Shown: positions 25,390-33,197 of the stretch, one piece after another
Layout: every line of letters begins with the position of its first letter
Position numbering within the stretch: the stretch's first letter is position 1
Source: Aquirufa sp.
Lineage (GTDB): Bacteria; Bacteroidota; Bacteroidia; Cytophagales; Spirosomataceae
Direction of reading: 5' to 3'
Length of the DNA: 36,924 bases
Assembly (NCBI GenBank): GCA_030833145.1
Contig: JAURHT010000007.1
Location: forward strand, 1-36,924
Translations under genes and position numbers: made by a program
Notes under the pieces: generated by a model
What the model saw: the letters and a program-made list of their open reading frames with translations, nothing else
Database searches by the model: none
What the model was told of the DNA's origin: nothing

Positions 25390-27516
25390 TTATTTTTTAG
25401 AAATGTCCGTACCTAAACGTTGTAAGTAAGCAATCAAAGCAATAATCTCTTTGTCTTGGCTTACCTTAATTTTCTCTGCAGCTAAATTTGCTTGGATAGC
25501 TTTCGCCTGCGAATTCAGATCTTTCACCGCATTGTTAATCTCTTCTGTAGAATAAGGCACACCTAGTTTTTTCATAGCGGCTAACTTATCCTGCGTTTGA
25601 GACGTGTTTAACGTTTGCTCTAATAGCCAAGCATAATTTGGCATAATCGAACCAGGTGACATGCTACTAGGCTCTCTCATGTGGTGATAGTGCCAAGAAT
25701 CAGGGTATTTACCACCTTCTCTATGCAAATCCGGTCCCGTACGTTTAGATCCCCAAAGAAAAGGATGGTCATAAACGAACTCTCCAGATTTAGAGAATTC
25801 ACCATAGCGTTCCGTCTCACTTCTAAATGGACGTACTAACTGCGAGTGACAACTCACACAACCCTCGCGGATGTAAATATCACGTCCCTCTAACTCTAAA
25901 GAGCTATATGGTTTCACCGATTCAATCGTAGGAACGTTTGACTTGACCATAAACGTAGGAACTAATTCCACTAATGAACCCACTAGAATCATCACTAAAG
26001 AAGCCACCAATAACTGGATTGGACGTTTTTCAATCCAACGGTGCCAGTGTCCATCACTTTCGTGTTTCTCCTCGATAATAGCTAATGGAGCAGCTTCCGC
26101 TTTCTCATTCGCTAACAAAGTGCCTTGAGCCATGGTCTTGAACAAGTTATAGGCCATTAAAATTGCCCCTGTTAAGTACAAGGTTCCGCCTAATGCGCGC
26201 ATCATGTGCATCGGCAATAATTGCAAGGTTGTATCTAGGAAGTTGCCATATTGCAAGGTGCCTTCTGCCGTGAATTGCTTCCACATCATCCCTTGGGTGA
26301 AACCAGAGATATACATGGGGATTGCATAAAAGGCAATTCCAATCGTTCCAATCCAGAAGTGGGTTTTAACTAATTTTTCTGAATATAAATTCGTTTGGAA
26401 GATACGTGGAACTAACCAATACAACATCGCGAAAGTCAAGAAACCATTCCAGCCTAAAGCTCCTACGTGTACGTGTGCTACGATCCAGTCTGTAAAGTGG
26501 GCGATCGCATTAATATTTTTTAAGGATAACATCGGCCCTTCGAAAGTAGCCATACCATATGAAGTAATACCCACCACCATAAATTTCAAGATCGTATTCT
26601 CGCGTACTTGATCCCATGCACCGCGCAAGGTCAAAAGACCGTTGATCATACCACCCCAAGATGGAGCAATTAACATGATCGAGAAAACAACCCCTAAAGA
26701 CTGAGCCCAATCAGGTAATGACGAATACAACAAGTGGTGAGGTCCAGCCCAGATATAGATAAAAATTAGAGCCCAAAAGTGTAGAATCGAAAGACGGTAC
26801 GAATAGACCGGACGGTTCGCCATTTTTGGCAAGAAATAATACATCAACCCTAAGAATGGGGTCGTTAAGAAAAACGCCACCGCATTATGGCCATACCACC
26901 ACTGAATTAAGGCATCTTGAACTCCTGCATAGACATAATAAGATTTGAAAAGAGAGATGGGTAATTGCATTGAGTTGGTCAAGTGCAATACAGCCACCGT
27001 AATGAACGTCGCGATGTAGAACCAAATCGCCACATACAAGTGACGCTCTCTTCTTTTAAAGATGGTACCGAACATATTAATGCCAAACGCCACCCACACC
27101 AAGGTTATCGCAATATCGATTGGCCATTCTAATTCCGCGTATTCGTGTGATGTCGTGATTCCTAAAGGTAAAGTGATAGCTGCAGCTACAATGATTAATT
27201 GCCATCCCCAGAAATGAAAATTGGACAAGAAATCACTGAACATACGCGCTTTCAAAAGGCGTTGCAATGAATAGTATACCCCCGCAAAAATGGCGTTACC
27301 CACAAAAGCAAAAATCACTGCATTCGTATGCAATGGTCTGATACGGCCAAAAGTTCCGTATTGGGTAATGTTCATAGAGGGAGCAAAAAGTTGTGTGGCG
27401 ATTATCACACCCACTAGCATCCCCACAACACCCCAAATAATCGTGGCAATGGAGAAATTTCGAACGATTTTATTGTCGTAATAAAATTGCTCTAATGAGG
27501 TAATTTTTGTACTCAT
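25390..27516 (-). CDS. ccoNO: Fused CcoN-CcoO: cbb3 oxidase subunits I and II in one chain
   Basis: 708 residues. The CcoN part (1-470) has about 12 helices and the haem-copper ligands: His63 (RPLHTNAV), His210 (WWYGHNAVAFF), His260-His261 (WAGPHHLLY) and His348/His350 (AHVHVGALG). After a linker and one helix (about 500-520), the CcoO part holds EGCVSCHSQLVRPF with CVSCH at 553-557 and an axial Met in GSIMPNYAW (Met625). The enzyme reduces O2 with high affinity and pumps protons across the inner membrane. The fusion is a known Bacteroidota arrangement. Its ATG overlaps the ccoS stop by 4 bases (ATGA), supporting coupled translation. Confidence 0.96.
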   Translation of the reverse strand: MSTKITSLEQFYYDNKIVRNFSIATIIWGVVGMLVGVIIATQLFAPSMNITQYGTFGRIRPLHTNAVIFAFVGNAIFAGVYYSLQRLLKARMFSDFLSNFHFWGWQLIIVAAAITLPLGITTSHEYAELEWPIDIAITLVWVAFGINMFGTIFKRRERHLYVAIWFYIATFITVAVLHLTNSMQLPISLFKSYYVYAGVQDALIQWWYGHNAVAFFLTTPFLGLMYYFLPKMANRPVYSYRLSILHFWALIFIYIWAGPHHLLYSSLPDWAQSLGVVFSIMLIAPSWGGMINGLLTLRGAWDQVRENTILKFMVVGITSYGMATFEGPMLSLKNINAIAHFTDWIVAHVHVGALGWNGFLTFAMLYWLVPRIFQTNLYSEKLVKTHFWIGTIGIAFYAIPMYISGFTQGMMWKQFTAEGTLQYGNFLDTTLQLLPMHMMRALGGTLYLTGAILMAYNLFKTMAQGTLLANEKAEAAPLAIIEEKHESDGHWHRWIEKRPIQLLVASLVMILVGSLVELVPTFMVKSNVPTIESVKPYSSLELEGRDIYIREGCVSCHSQLVRPFRSETERYGEFSKSGEFVYDHPFLWGSKRTGPDLHREGGKYPDSWHYHHMREPSSMSPGSIMPNYAWLLEQTLNTSQTQDKLAAMKKLGVPYSTEEINNAVKDLNSQAKAIQANLAAEKIKVSQDKEIIALIAYLQRLGTDISKK

Positions 27517-27668
27517 AGCTTGTTTGTTTTTTGGTCATCCTGTAAAATGCGCATCGCAGGTGTAATTAAATCCTCTTGTTGTCCCGTTTTAATGGACCAA
27601 ACAAAGGCAATGACAAATCCGATCGCCATAAAAAGGCTCAATCCGATCATTAGGTACATTATTTCCAT
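27513..27668 (-). CDS. ccoS: CcoS, cbb3 oxidase maturation protein
   Basis: A 51-residue gene found by reading the minus strand upstream of ccoNO. It begins MEIMYLMIGLSLFMAIGFV and continues IAFVWSIKTGQQEDLITPAMRIL. One membrane helix followed by the WSIKTGQQEDL motif is the CcoS signature (usually W-x(4)-GQ-x-[DE]-D). CcoS is needed for cofactor insertion into CcoN. Its TGA overlaps the ccoNO ATG by 4 bases. An internal ATG (Met4) is an alternative start. Confidence 0.92.
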   Translation of the reverse strand: MEIMYLMIGLSLFMAIGFVIAFVWSIKTGQQEDLITPAMRILQDDQKTNKL

Positions 27669-27725
27669 TGTCTACGCATTTTATTTGTTGCAATTTCGGG
27701 ACAAAGCCCTTCGTAAAACCTGACT

Positions 27726-30143
27726 TTACTCAGCTTTTATTCTGATTTTAGAACGGTATAATTGCTGCCCTTTCCAATTCATCCCCCAGGTCGCAATCAC
27801 TAGCATGCTGATTGAATTAATTGGCATTAAAATGGCCGCTATCAAAGGGTATAAATTCCCCTGAATAGCATAACTTAACCCAAAACTATTATAGACTAAA
27901 GAGAGTATAAAGCTAGCTTTGATGAGTTTTAGGCCAAATTTGGAGTAACGCAAATACTCCCCTAATCGAGGAAATTCGGATCCCTTTAATATCGCATCAG
28001 ACGAGGGCGTAAAATGCAGATGATCGTCTGAAACGGCGATACCTACGGCTGCCTGTTTTAAAGCCCCTGCATCGTTTAGTCCATCCCCTATCATGGCCAC
28101 GATTTTACCTTGTTTTTGAAGCGTTTGGATATATTCCATCTTCTCTAAAGGACTACATTCGAATTTTACGTGATCTTGATTTTCAAACCAATCCAGTAAA
28201 TGAGCCGCGTGTTCCTTTTTATCGCCTGAAATCAAATGGACTTCATATTGATGTCTTAAACTATGCAACATACCTTCCACCCCTGGTCTATTTTCCCACG
28301 GAAATTCGATAAATCCGATGGGTTCCTGGTTAATTGAAACGAACAATCGTGTTTCAGAACTGATAAAACCCTCTGGAATACGGAGTTTATTCAACGTGTA
28401 TTTAGCGCTTCCGATTTGGACAAATAAGCCATCAAATGACGCTTGAAGCCCTTTTCCACTGAGTTCTATAAATTCGGTTAAGGGAATAATTTTACGATGT
28501 TGTAAGAATTTTTTGACCTGCTTCGAAAGTGGATGGGTAGATTGAAACACGAGCGAATAAATAGCATTCCATTCTGTATCGTTCAAATCACGGTTGAAAT
28601 GAACGCTAGGTTCCTGTTGACTTTGCAAGGTTAGCGTGCCTGTTTTGTCAAATACCAAAGTATCCACTTGGGCCATTCGCTCGAATGTCTGAATGTCTTT
28701 TATGAAAAAGTTAAACTTTGCGAGCCATCTGATTCCATGACCTAGGGCGAACGGATAAGAAACGGCCAAGGCACACGGACAGGCAATCACTAGAATACTG
28801 ACTACCGCATTAGACCAACGGCTTTGATCTACATTGTACCAATAGATACCCGCCACCGTTGCTAGGCTTAGAAGTACCACCGTGAAATACATCCCCACTT
28901 TATTCGCAAAGTTCTCCCAGTTTTCTGTTTTATGGTTCGGATCTTTAAAGGCTTGTTGTTCCCATAGTTGTGTTAAATGGCTCTGGTTCAACTCTTTGCT
29001 GATTTGAATTTCGATGGCCTCTCCTACGTGTTTGCCACCTGCATAAATGGATTGACCTGCTTGAATAGGTATTAATTCGCTTTCGCCGGTGACAAAGCTG
29101 TAGTCCATTTGACTTTGGCCTTTTAATAAATAGGCATCAGCAGGAATTATTTCTTGGTTTCGAATCAATAAACGATCCCCCACCTGAATCTCTTCTAAAG
29201 GAGCGGTCTCTTCTTTGCCATTCGCAATTTTTGTGACCACTAATGGGAAATAGGCTTTGTAATTGCGTTCAAATGAGAGGAAATCAAAGGATTTTTGCTG
29301 GAACCACTTCCCTATTAATAAGAAAAAAATCAGGCCTGAAACGGAATCGATATAGCCCGCCCCCGTATGCGATAAAATTTCAAATACACTACGACCATAA
29401 CCTACGAGTATACCCAATAGAATGGGTAATTCGATGGTCATTTTACGCAATTTGAGGTGCGAGTAGACATTGCTAAAATAGTCTGAACCAGAATAGAATA
29501 CGGCCACGCTACCCAAAGCTAGGTTCAGGTAACCAAATAAAGCCTGTAGAGATACATCGTCAATCCCTAAATACTCTGGAAAGCTAAATAGCATGGCATT
29601 TCCCGCGCAAAAACCGGCGATTCCAAGCTTAAGAAACAGCTTTTTTTGATCACTATTTTGTGGTTTTTCTTCCGCATTTGAAATATGCGGTTCATAACCT
29701 AGGCTTGCAATTAAGGTGGCTAAGGCACCTAAACTAAGTTGATCTTCTTTAAACCAAACCGTTAGATCCTTCTTCCCAAAATTCAAACTTGTCTTTATTA
29801 TCTGTGGATTCAATTTTTGCAGATTCTCCAATAGATATAAACAAGAGCGGCAGTGAATGGCTGGCAAGTGGAAGCTAACTTTGGAAAAATCTGCATTCGA
29901 AAAGGTGATTAAGCGATCCCTGAATGCTTTGTTGTTTAGAAAATCAAAATTCTTGTCTGTTGGAGAAATGCCCGGATTAAGATCACAATTATAATATTCT
30001 TCGAGGTGATTATCATTCAGTAACTCGTAAACTTGTTCGCATCCATGGCAACAAAAAGTCTTTTCTTGATGAATGATAGGCGTTTCAGAACATTCATCTC
30101 CACAATGATAGCATATTACCTCTTCGAGAACCTCCGTGTACAT
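27726..30143 (-). CDS. ccoI: CcoI/FixI-type copper-exporting P1B ATPase
   Basis: 805 residues. An N-terminal Cys-rich zinc-finger-like domain (CYHCGDEC, CCHGCEQVYELL) is followed by an HMA domain with CRSC at 98-101. About eight membrane helices come next. P-type ATPase motifs: TGES 352-355, the copper-site CPC at 455-457, phosphorylated Asp499 in DKTGTLT, and GDGLNDAGAL. Known FixI/CcoI proteins load copper for CuB of cbb3 oxidase rather than giving copper tolerance. First gene of the cbb3 locus, 57 bases before ccoS. Its promoter must lie in the 130-base divergent gap; TAGATTTT (30148-30155, minus) is one mismatch from the -7 consensus. Confidence 0.94.
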   Translation of the reverse strand: MYTEVLEEVICYHCGDECSETPIIHQEKTFCCHGCEQVYELLNDNHLEEYYNCDLNPGISPTDKNFDFLNNKAFRDRLITFSNADFSKVSFHLPAIHCRSCLYLLENLQKLNPQIIKTSLNFGKKDLTVWFKEDQLSLGALATLIASLGYEPHISNAEEKPQNSDQKKLFLKLGIAGFCAGNAMLFSFPEYLGIDDVSLQALFGYLNLALGSVAVFYSGSDYFSNVYSHLKLRKMTIELPILLGILVGYGRSVFEILSHTGAGYIDSVSGLIFFLLIGKWFQQKSFDFLSFERNYKAYFPLVVTKIANGKEETAPLEEIQVGDRLLIRNQEIIPADAYLLKGQSQMDYSFVTGESELIPIQAGQSIYAGGKHVGEAIEIQISKELNQSHLTQLWEQQAFKDPNHKTENWENFANKVGMYFTVVLLSLATVAGIYWYNVDQSRWSNAVVSILVIACPCALAVSYPFALGHGIRWLAKFNFFIKDIQTFERMAQVDTLVFDKTGTLTLQSQQEPSVHFNRDLNDTEWNAIYSLVFQSTHPLSKQVKKFLQHRKIIPLTEFIELSGKGLQASFDGLFVQIGSAKYTLNKLRIPEGFISSETRLFVSINQEPIGFIEFPWENRPGVEGMLHSLRHQYEVHLISGDKKEHAAHLLDWFENQDHVKFECSPLEKMEYIQTLQKQGKIVAMIGDGLNDAGALKQAAVGIAVSDDHLHFTPSSDAILKGSEFPRLGEYLRYSKFGLKLIKASFILSLVYNSFGLSYAIQGNLYPLIAAILMPINSISMLVIATWGMNWKGQQLYRSKIRIKAE

Positions 30144-30205
30144 AGTTAAAATCTAATGTTCAAATTTCCGGAGATTCCGCTTTGCTAATCGTGATAAATA
30201 GCAAC

Positions 30206-30220
30206 TTGAAAACTGATCAA
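30206..30220. promoter_or_regulatory. TTGA-N7-TCAA dyad, possible CRP/FNR-type operator
   Basis: TTGA (30206-30209) and TCAA (30217-30220) are separated by 7 bases in the divergent gap between ccoI and the small cNMP-fold gene. FNR/FixK sites have a 6-base gap, so this is one base off canonical. The half-sites and location fit a CRP-family regulator of cbb3 genes. No other FNR-like box was seen in the gap. Confidence 0.3.
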
Positions 30221-30273
30221 CGTCAGGTATTGGGATTTTATAACCTTGTATTTTCGCCTTATTATTTAAGCCA

Positions 30274-30660
30274 ATGAACAATTTTTCAGATACGGAACGG
30301 AAAGTGTTAGCCAGTGGAATCGAGCTCCGCTACTTGCCAGATGAATATTTATTTCGTCAAGGCCAAAAAGCAGAATTTGTATTTTACCTGCAAGAAGGAA
30401 GTTTAGTGTTAGAAAGTCCTGTGGGCTTTGTATCGATTGATCGCAAAGGCGTATTTATTGGGATTGAGGAAGCGATCGAAGAGAAAAATCATGTGTATTC
30501 AGCAATGACTTCGAGCTACTCGCAATTTTTGGTTTTTGAGCGGAAGTATTTTCAACTATTGATCGATGAATTCGATTTAGCTCTTCCCTATTTTGAGTTT
30601 AAAAAAGCGGAATTGAATGAACTGCTAAAAAAGGTTCAGCAGAAATACGCAACGATATAA
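30274..30660 (+). CDS. Stand-alone cyclic-nucleotide-binding-fold protein without HTH
   Basis: 128 residues. The CRP-type beta-roll is recognisable (LRYLPDEYLFRQGQKAEFVFYLQEGSLVLE, then GVFIGIEEAI), followed by a C helix and a basic/acidic helical end (FEFKKAELNELLKKVQQKY). A full CRP regulator has about 200-230 residues with a winged helix; here the protein ends naturally after the dimerisation helix, and no HTH is left in the 60 bases that follow. The cAMP-binding Arg-Ser signature is not evident. It may bind a small ligand, or pair with the receiver-CRP protein. Divergent from ccoI, so linked to the cbb3 locus by position. Confidence 0.78.
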   Translation: MNNFSDTERKVLASGIELRYLPDEYLFRQGQKAEFVFYLQEGSLVLESPVGFVSIDRKGVFIGIEEAIEEKNHVYSAMTSSYSQFLVFERKYFQLLIDEFDLALPYFEFKKAELNELLKKVQQKYATI

Positions 30661-30691
30661 AAGTTTAGAGTGGTATTTAATTGGGTTTGGA

Positions 30692-30718
30692 CTCCCTTTT
30701 GCTTTTAGCGGAAGGGAG
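30692..30718. terminator. Hairpin between convergent cNMP-fold and SDR genes
   Basis: CTCCCTTTTGC (30692-30702) pairs with GCGGAAGGGAG (30708-30718) through 11 pairs, two of them G-U in RNA, with a 5-base loop. It lies in the 60-base gap between convergent genes. The following plus-strand bases (CTTTATTG) are only mildly T-rich, so efficiency is uncertain. Confidence 0.5.
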
Positions 30719-30720
30719 CT

Positions 30721-31527
30721 TTATTGTAAGGGACTATCCTTTTCCTTTTTCAGGGTATTATAGACCATTTTGTCTAAAAATCCATTCATCCATTTATTTA
30801 GGAATACGGTTAATTTTCCTTGGAAAGTGAGTACTAACGTCTTCTTTTTAGATTCGTATGCCTCAGTAATGCGTTTAGCCACTTCTTCTGCTGACATCAT
30901 TTTTCCCTCATCGCGCATGGAATCCCCTGTTACTTTCCCCTCACTGTTTAAAGAGGCAGCTCTAATATTCGAAGCGGTGAATCCTGGGCAAGCAATTAAT
31001 ACATGGACCCCCGTTTCTAATAACTCCGTTCTTAGCGCTTCTAAGAAACCATTCATCGCGAATTTGGAAGCTGAATAACCTGTTCTTACTGGAAGTCCGC
31101 GGTAGCCGGCGATGGAAGAAATACCAATGATTCCTCCTTTGACGGCTTTTATATGAGGTAATGCGGCATGGGTGGCGTAAACCGTACCCCAAAAATTAAT
31201 GTCCATCACTTGCTTTAGCACTTTCAGGTCCACGGTCTCAAACATCGATCGCATCGAAATGCCTGCGTTATTGATTAATAGGTCAATTCTGCCAAATAAT
31301 TGCATCACTTGTTCTACCATTGCGCGGGTTTGCTCCTCAGAGGCTGAGTCGCAGACGATACCTTTGGCAGCTATGCCTGCGGCTTGTAATTCTGCTTCTG
31401 CCGCATGTAGATTTTGCTCATTTCTACCTGTGATGATGATCTGAGCTCCTTTTCTGCCGTATTCAAAGGCTAATGCTTTTCCGATGCCAGAACTAGCTCC
31501 CGTGATGATAACTACTTGATTCTTCAT
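30721..31527 (-). CDS. Short-chain dehydrogenase/reductase (SDR)
   Basis: 268 residues from the ATG at 31527. Classical SDR motifs are all present: TGASSGIG cofactor loop near the N-terminus, NNAG in DLLINNAGIS, the catalytic Ser in GISSIAGYRG and the YSASK Tyr-Lys pair. Arg in ITGRNEQ after the second strand hints at NADPH. The C-terminus (FQGKLTVFLNKWMNGFLDKMVYNTL) is amphipathic and resembles SDR proteins that associate with membranes. The start at 31527 gives the normal short N-terminus; an ATG at 31542 would add five residues. Substrate unknown. Confidence 0.92.
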   Translation of the reverse strand: MKNQVVIITGASSGIGKALAFEYGRKGAQIIITGRNEQNLHAAEAELQAAGIAAKGIVCDSASEEQTRAMVEQVMQLFGRIDLLINNAGISMRSMFETVDLKVLKQVMDINFWGTVYATHAALPHIKAVKGGIIGISSIAGYRGLPVRTGYSASKFAMNGFLEALRTELLETGVHVLIACPGFTASNIRAASLNSEGKVTGDSMRDEGKMMSAEEVAKRITEAYESKKKTLVLTFQGKLTVFLNKWMNGFLDKMVYNTLKKEKDSPLQ

Positions 31528-31571
31528 GTGAATTAATTTCATCGCGAAGTTAAGGTTTTATCTTGAATTGG

Positions 31572-31601
31572 TTGGCTTGCCCATATAAAGCCGTATTTTT
31601 G
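31572..31601 (+). promoter_or_regulatory. Bacteroidota-type promoter of rlmD
   Basis: TTG (31572-31574), a 19-base spacer and TATTTTTG (31594-31601) match the -33/-7 pattern TTG...TAnnTTTG. The box ends 17 bases before the ATG at 31619. This also argues against starting the protein at the GTG at 31601. Confidence 0.7.
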
Positions 31602-31618
31602 TGCACATTTTTAGCAGC

Positions 31619-33040
31619 ATGAGTAAGAAAAAAGAAAAGAAAGCCCCTGTGGTGTTGGAGCAAATTGCGATTTTGGATTTTGCCGCTGAGGCAAAGTGTA
31701 TTGCCAAAGTGAACGATGAAGTGATTTTTGTACAAGGCGCTGTCGCTCCTGGCGATATTGCTGATTTACGTATTTTGAAGTCCAAAAAAAGCTTCAAACA
31801 AGCCCAAGCCATCAACATCCAACCGCTTTCTGAACACCGCACAGACGTAGCTTGTAGCCATTTTGGCATCTGTGGCGGCTGTAAGTGGCAACACGTTGCT
31901 TACGAAGCTCAAACTGCCTTTAAAGCGCAACAAGTCAAAGACAATTTGACCCGCATCGCTAAAGTGAAATTGCCCGAATTTCAACCCATTCTAGGTTCAG
32001 AGGAGACATATTACTACCGCAATAAATTAGAATTTACCTTTTCTTGTGCGCGTTGGCTCACAGAGGATGAAATTGGTAAAGAAGATTTAGGATCCATGAA
32101 TGCCTTGGGATTCCATGTTCCAGGCCGTTTTGATAAGATTTTACCCGTCGATCATTGTTACTTGCAACCTGATCCATCCAATGCGATTCGCAACGGAGTG
32201 CGTGATTTTGCTGAAGCAAATGACATCTCCTATTATGAGTTAAAAAACCAACAAGAGGGAGCTTTACGTAATTTAATTATCCGAAATACGGTTACGAATG
32301 AGTGGATGGTCACCGTCCAGTTCGCTTATGCCACGGAAGAGGAAATTCAAAAGGTAATGGAATACTTGAAGTCAACATTCCCGATGATCACCTCTTTGAA
32401 TTATGTAGTTAATCAAAAAGGGAACGACACCTTCCATGATTTAGAAGTCGTTTGCTACCACGGAAAAGCCTTTATGGTGGAAACCATGGAGGATTTAAAG
32501 TTCCAAATAGGCCCTAAATCCTTCTTCCAAACCAATGCCAAGCAAGCGCTAAAACTATACCAATTAGTACGTGAATACGCTGATTTACAAGGAAATGAAG
32601 TCGTTTATGACTTGTACACAGGTACAGGAACTATCGGTTTGTTTTTAGCAAAACATGCCTCCAAAGTAGTTGGACTCGAATACGTCGAAATGGCGGTGGA
32701 AGATGCACGTATTAATGCCGAATTAAATGGTATTAAGAATGCAACCTTTTTTACCGGCGATATGAAGAAAGTTTTGACAGAAGAATTTATTGCTATTCAC
32801 GGCGCTCCAGATGTTATTATTACTGATCCTCCACGTGCAGGAATGGATCTAGATGTCGTGAATCAAATCCTTGCGGTCAAACCCAAGAAAATCGTTTATG
32901 TTTCTTGTAATCCGGCTACGCAAGCCCGCGATTTAGCCTTACTGGATGTTGCCTATGAAGTAGATGTGGTTCATCCGGTGGATATGTTCCCTCAGACGCA
33001 TCATGTGGAGAATATAGTACGACTTATTTTGAAAGCATAA
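31619..33040 (+). CDS. rlmD: 23S rRNA (uracil-C5)-methyltransferase, RlmD/RumA family
   Basis: 473 residues from the ATG at 31619. A TRAM domain covers about 8-70. The 4Fe-4S cysteines are Cys79, Cys85 and Cys88 (ACSHFGICGGCKW), with a fourth Cys in PVDHCYLQP. The SAM-dependent core has VVYDLYTGTGTIGLFLA, the TDPPRAGMD motif and the catalytic Cys in VYVSCNPATQARDL. RlmD methylates 23S rRNA U1939 in E. coli; the RlmC/TrmA paralogues share the fold, so the exact uridine is inferred. The stop codon is embedded in a 7-bp repeat array (AAAGCATAAAG). Confidence 0.9.
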   Translation: MSKKKEKKAPVVLEQIAILDFAAEAKCIAKVNDEVIFVQGAVAPGDIADLRILKSKKSFKQAQAINIQPLSEHRTDVACSHFGICGGCKWQHVAYEAQTAFKAQQVKDNLTRIAKVKLPEFQPILGSEETYYYRNKLEFTFSCARWLTEDEIGKEDLGSMNALGFHVPGRFDKILPVDHCYLQPDPSNAIRNGVRDFAEANDISYYELKNQQEGALRNLIIRNTVTNEWMVTVQFAYATEEEIQKVMEYLKSTFPMITSLNYVVNQKGNDTFHDLEVVCYHGKAFMVETMEDLKFQIGPKSFFQTNAKQALKLYQLVREYADLQGNEVVYDLYTGTGTIGLFLAKHASKVVGLEYVEMAVEDARINAELNGIKNATFFTGDMKKVLTEEFIAIHGAPDVIITDPPRAGMDLDVVNQILAVKPKKIVYVSCNPATQARDLALLDVAYEVDVVHPVDMFPQTHHVENIVRLILKA

Positions 33041-33060
33041 AGAATAAAGCAAAAAGCATA
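33032..33060 (+). repeat. Heptamer array AAAGNAN, left arm at the rlmD end
   Basis: Four consecutive heptamers, AAAGCAT AAAGAAT AAAGCAA AAAGCAT, begin inside the last codons of rlmD (its TAA is part of the first two units). The array precedes the palindromic terminator and faces an inverted array at 33133-33164. Confidence 0.7.
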
Positions 33061-33069
33061 GATATAGAA

Positions 33070-33099
33070 GCAAAAAGGGCGATTAATCGCCCTTTTTGC
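33070..33099. terminator. Bidirectional terminator between rlmD and dnaB
   Basis: A perfect 30-base palindrome: half-site GCAAAAAGGGCGATT followed at once by its reverse complement. GGGCG/CGCCC forms the stem, and A-runs and T-runs on each side supply a U-tract in both directions. It serves the convergent rlmD and dnaB genes. A smaller hairpin, ATCCCC-GAA-GGGGAT, follows at 33113-33127. Confidence 0.85.
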
Positions 33100-33132
33100 A
33101 TTTCATATGTTTATCCCCGAAGGGGATTCCAA

Positions 33133-33164
33133 CTTTGTTCTTTATGCTTTGTTCTTTGTGCTTT
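33133..33164 (-). repeat. Heptamer array AAAGNAN, right inverted arm
   Basis: Read on the minus strand: AAAGCAC AAAGAAC AAAGCAT AAAGAAC AAAG, a strict 7-bp period with a 14-bp higher-order alternation. It mirrors the left array at 33032-33060 across the terminator. Confidence 0.75.
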
Positions 33165-33167
33165 AAG

Positions 33168-33197
33168 TTTTAAAAATTGCGTCAGCAATTTTTAAAA
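33168..33197 (-). terminator. AT-rich hairpin overlapping the dnaB stop
   Basis: A perfect 13-bp stem (arm TTTTAAAAATTGC, 33168-33180 with 33185-33197) has a 4-base loop. It includes the dnaB TAA (33192-33194). The tail on the minus strand is not T-rich, so this may protect the mRNA end or act together with the palindrome at 33070-33099. Confidence 0.55.

Noticed and set aside
30274..30660. Complete CRP/FNR transcription factor or frameshifted remnant
   Set aside because: The 60 bases after the stop hold a hairpin and no helix-turn-helix coding in any frame, so it is a short form, not a visible frameshift.
31601..31618. GTG start for the methyltransferase at 31601
   Set aside because: The GTG overlaps the promoter -7 box; the ATG at 31619 gives the normal N-terminus.
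33032..33164. CRISPR-like or direct-repeat array
   Set aside because: Units are 7 bp with no spacers and occur as inverted arms around a hairpin, so not CRISPR.
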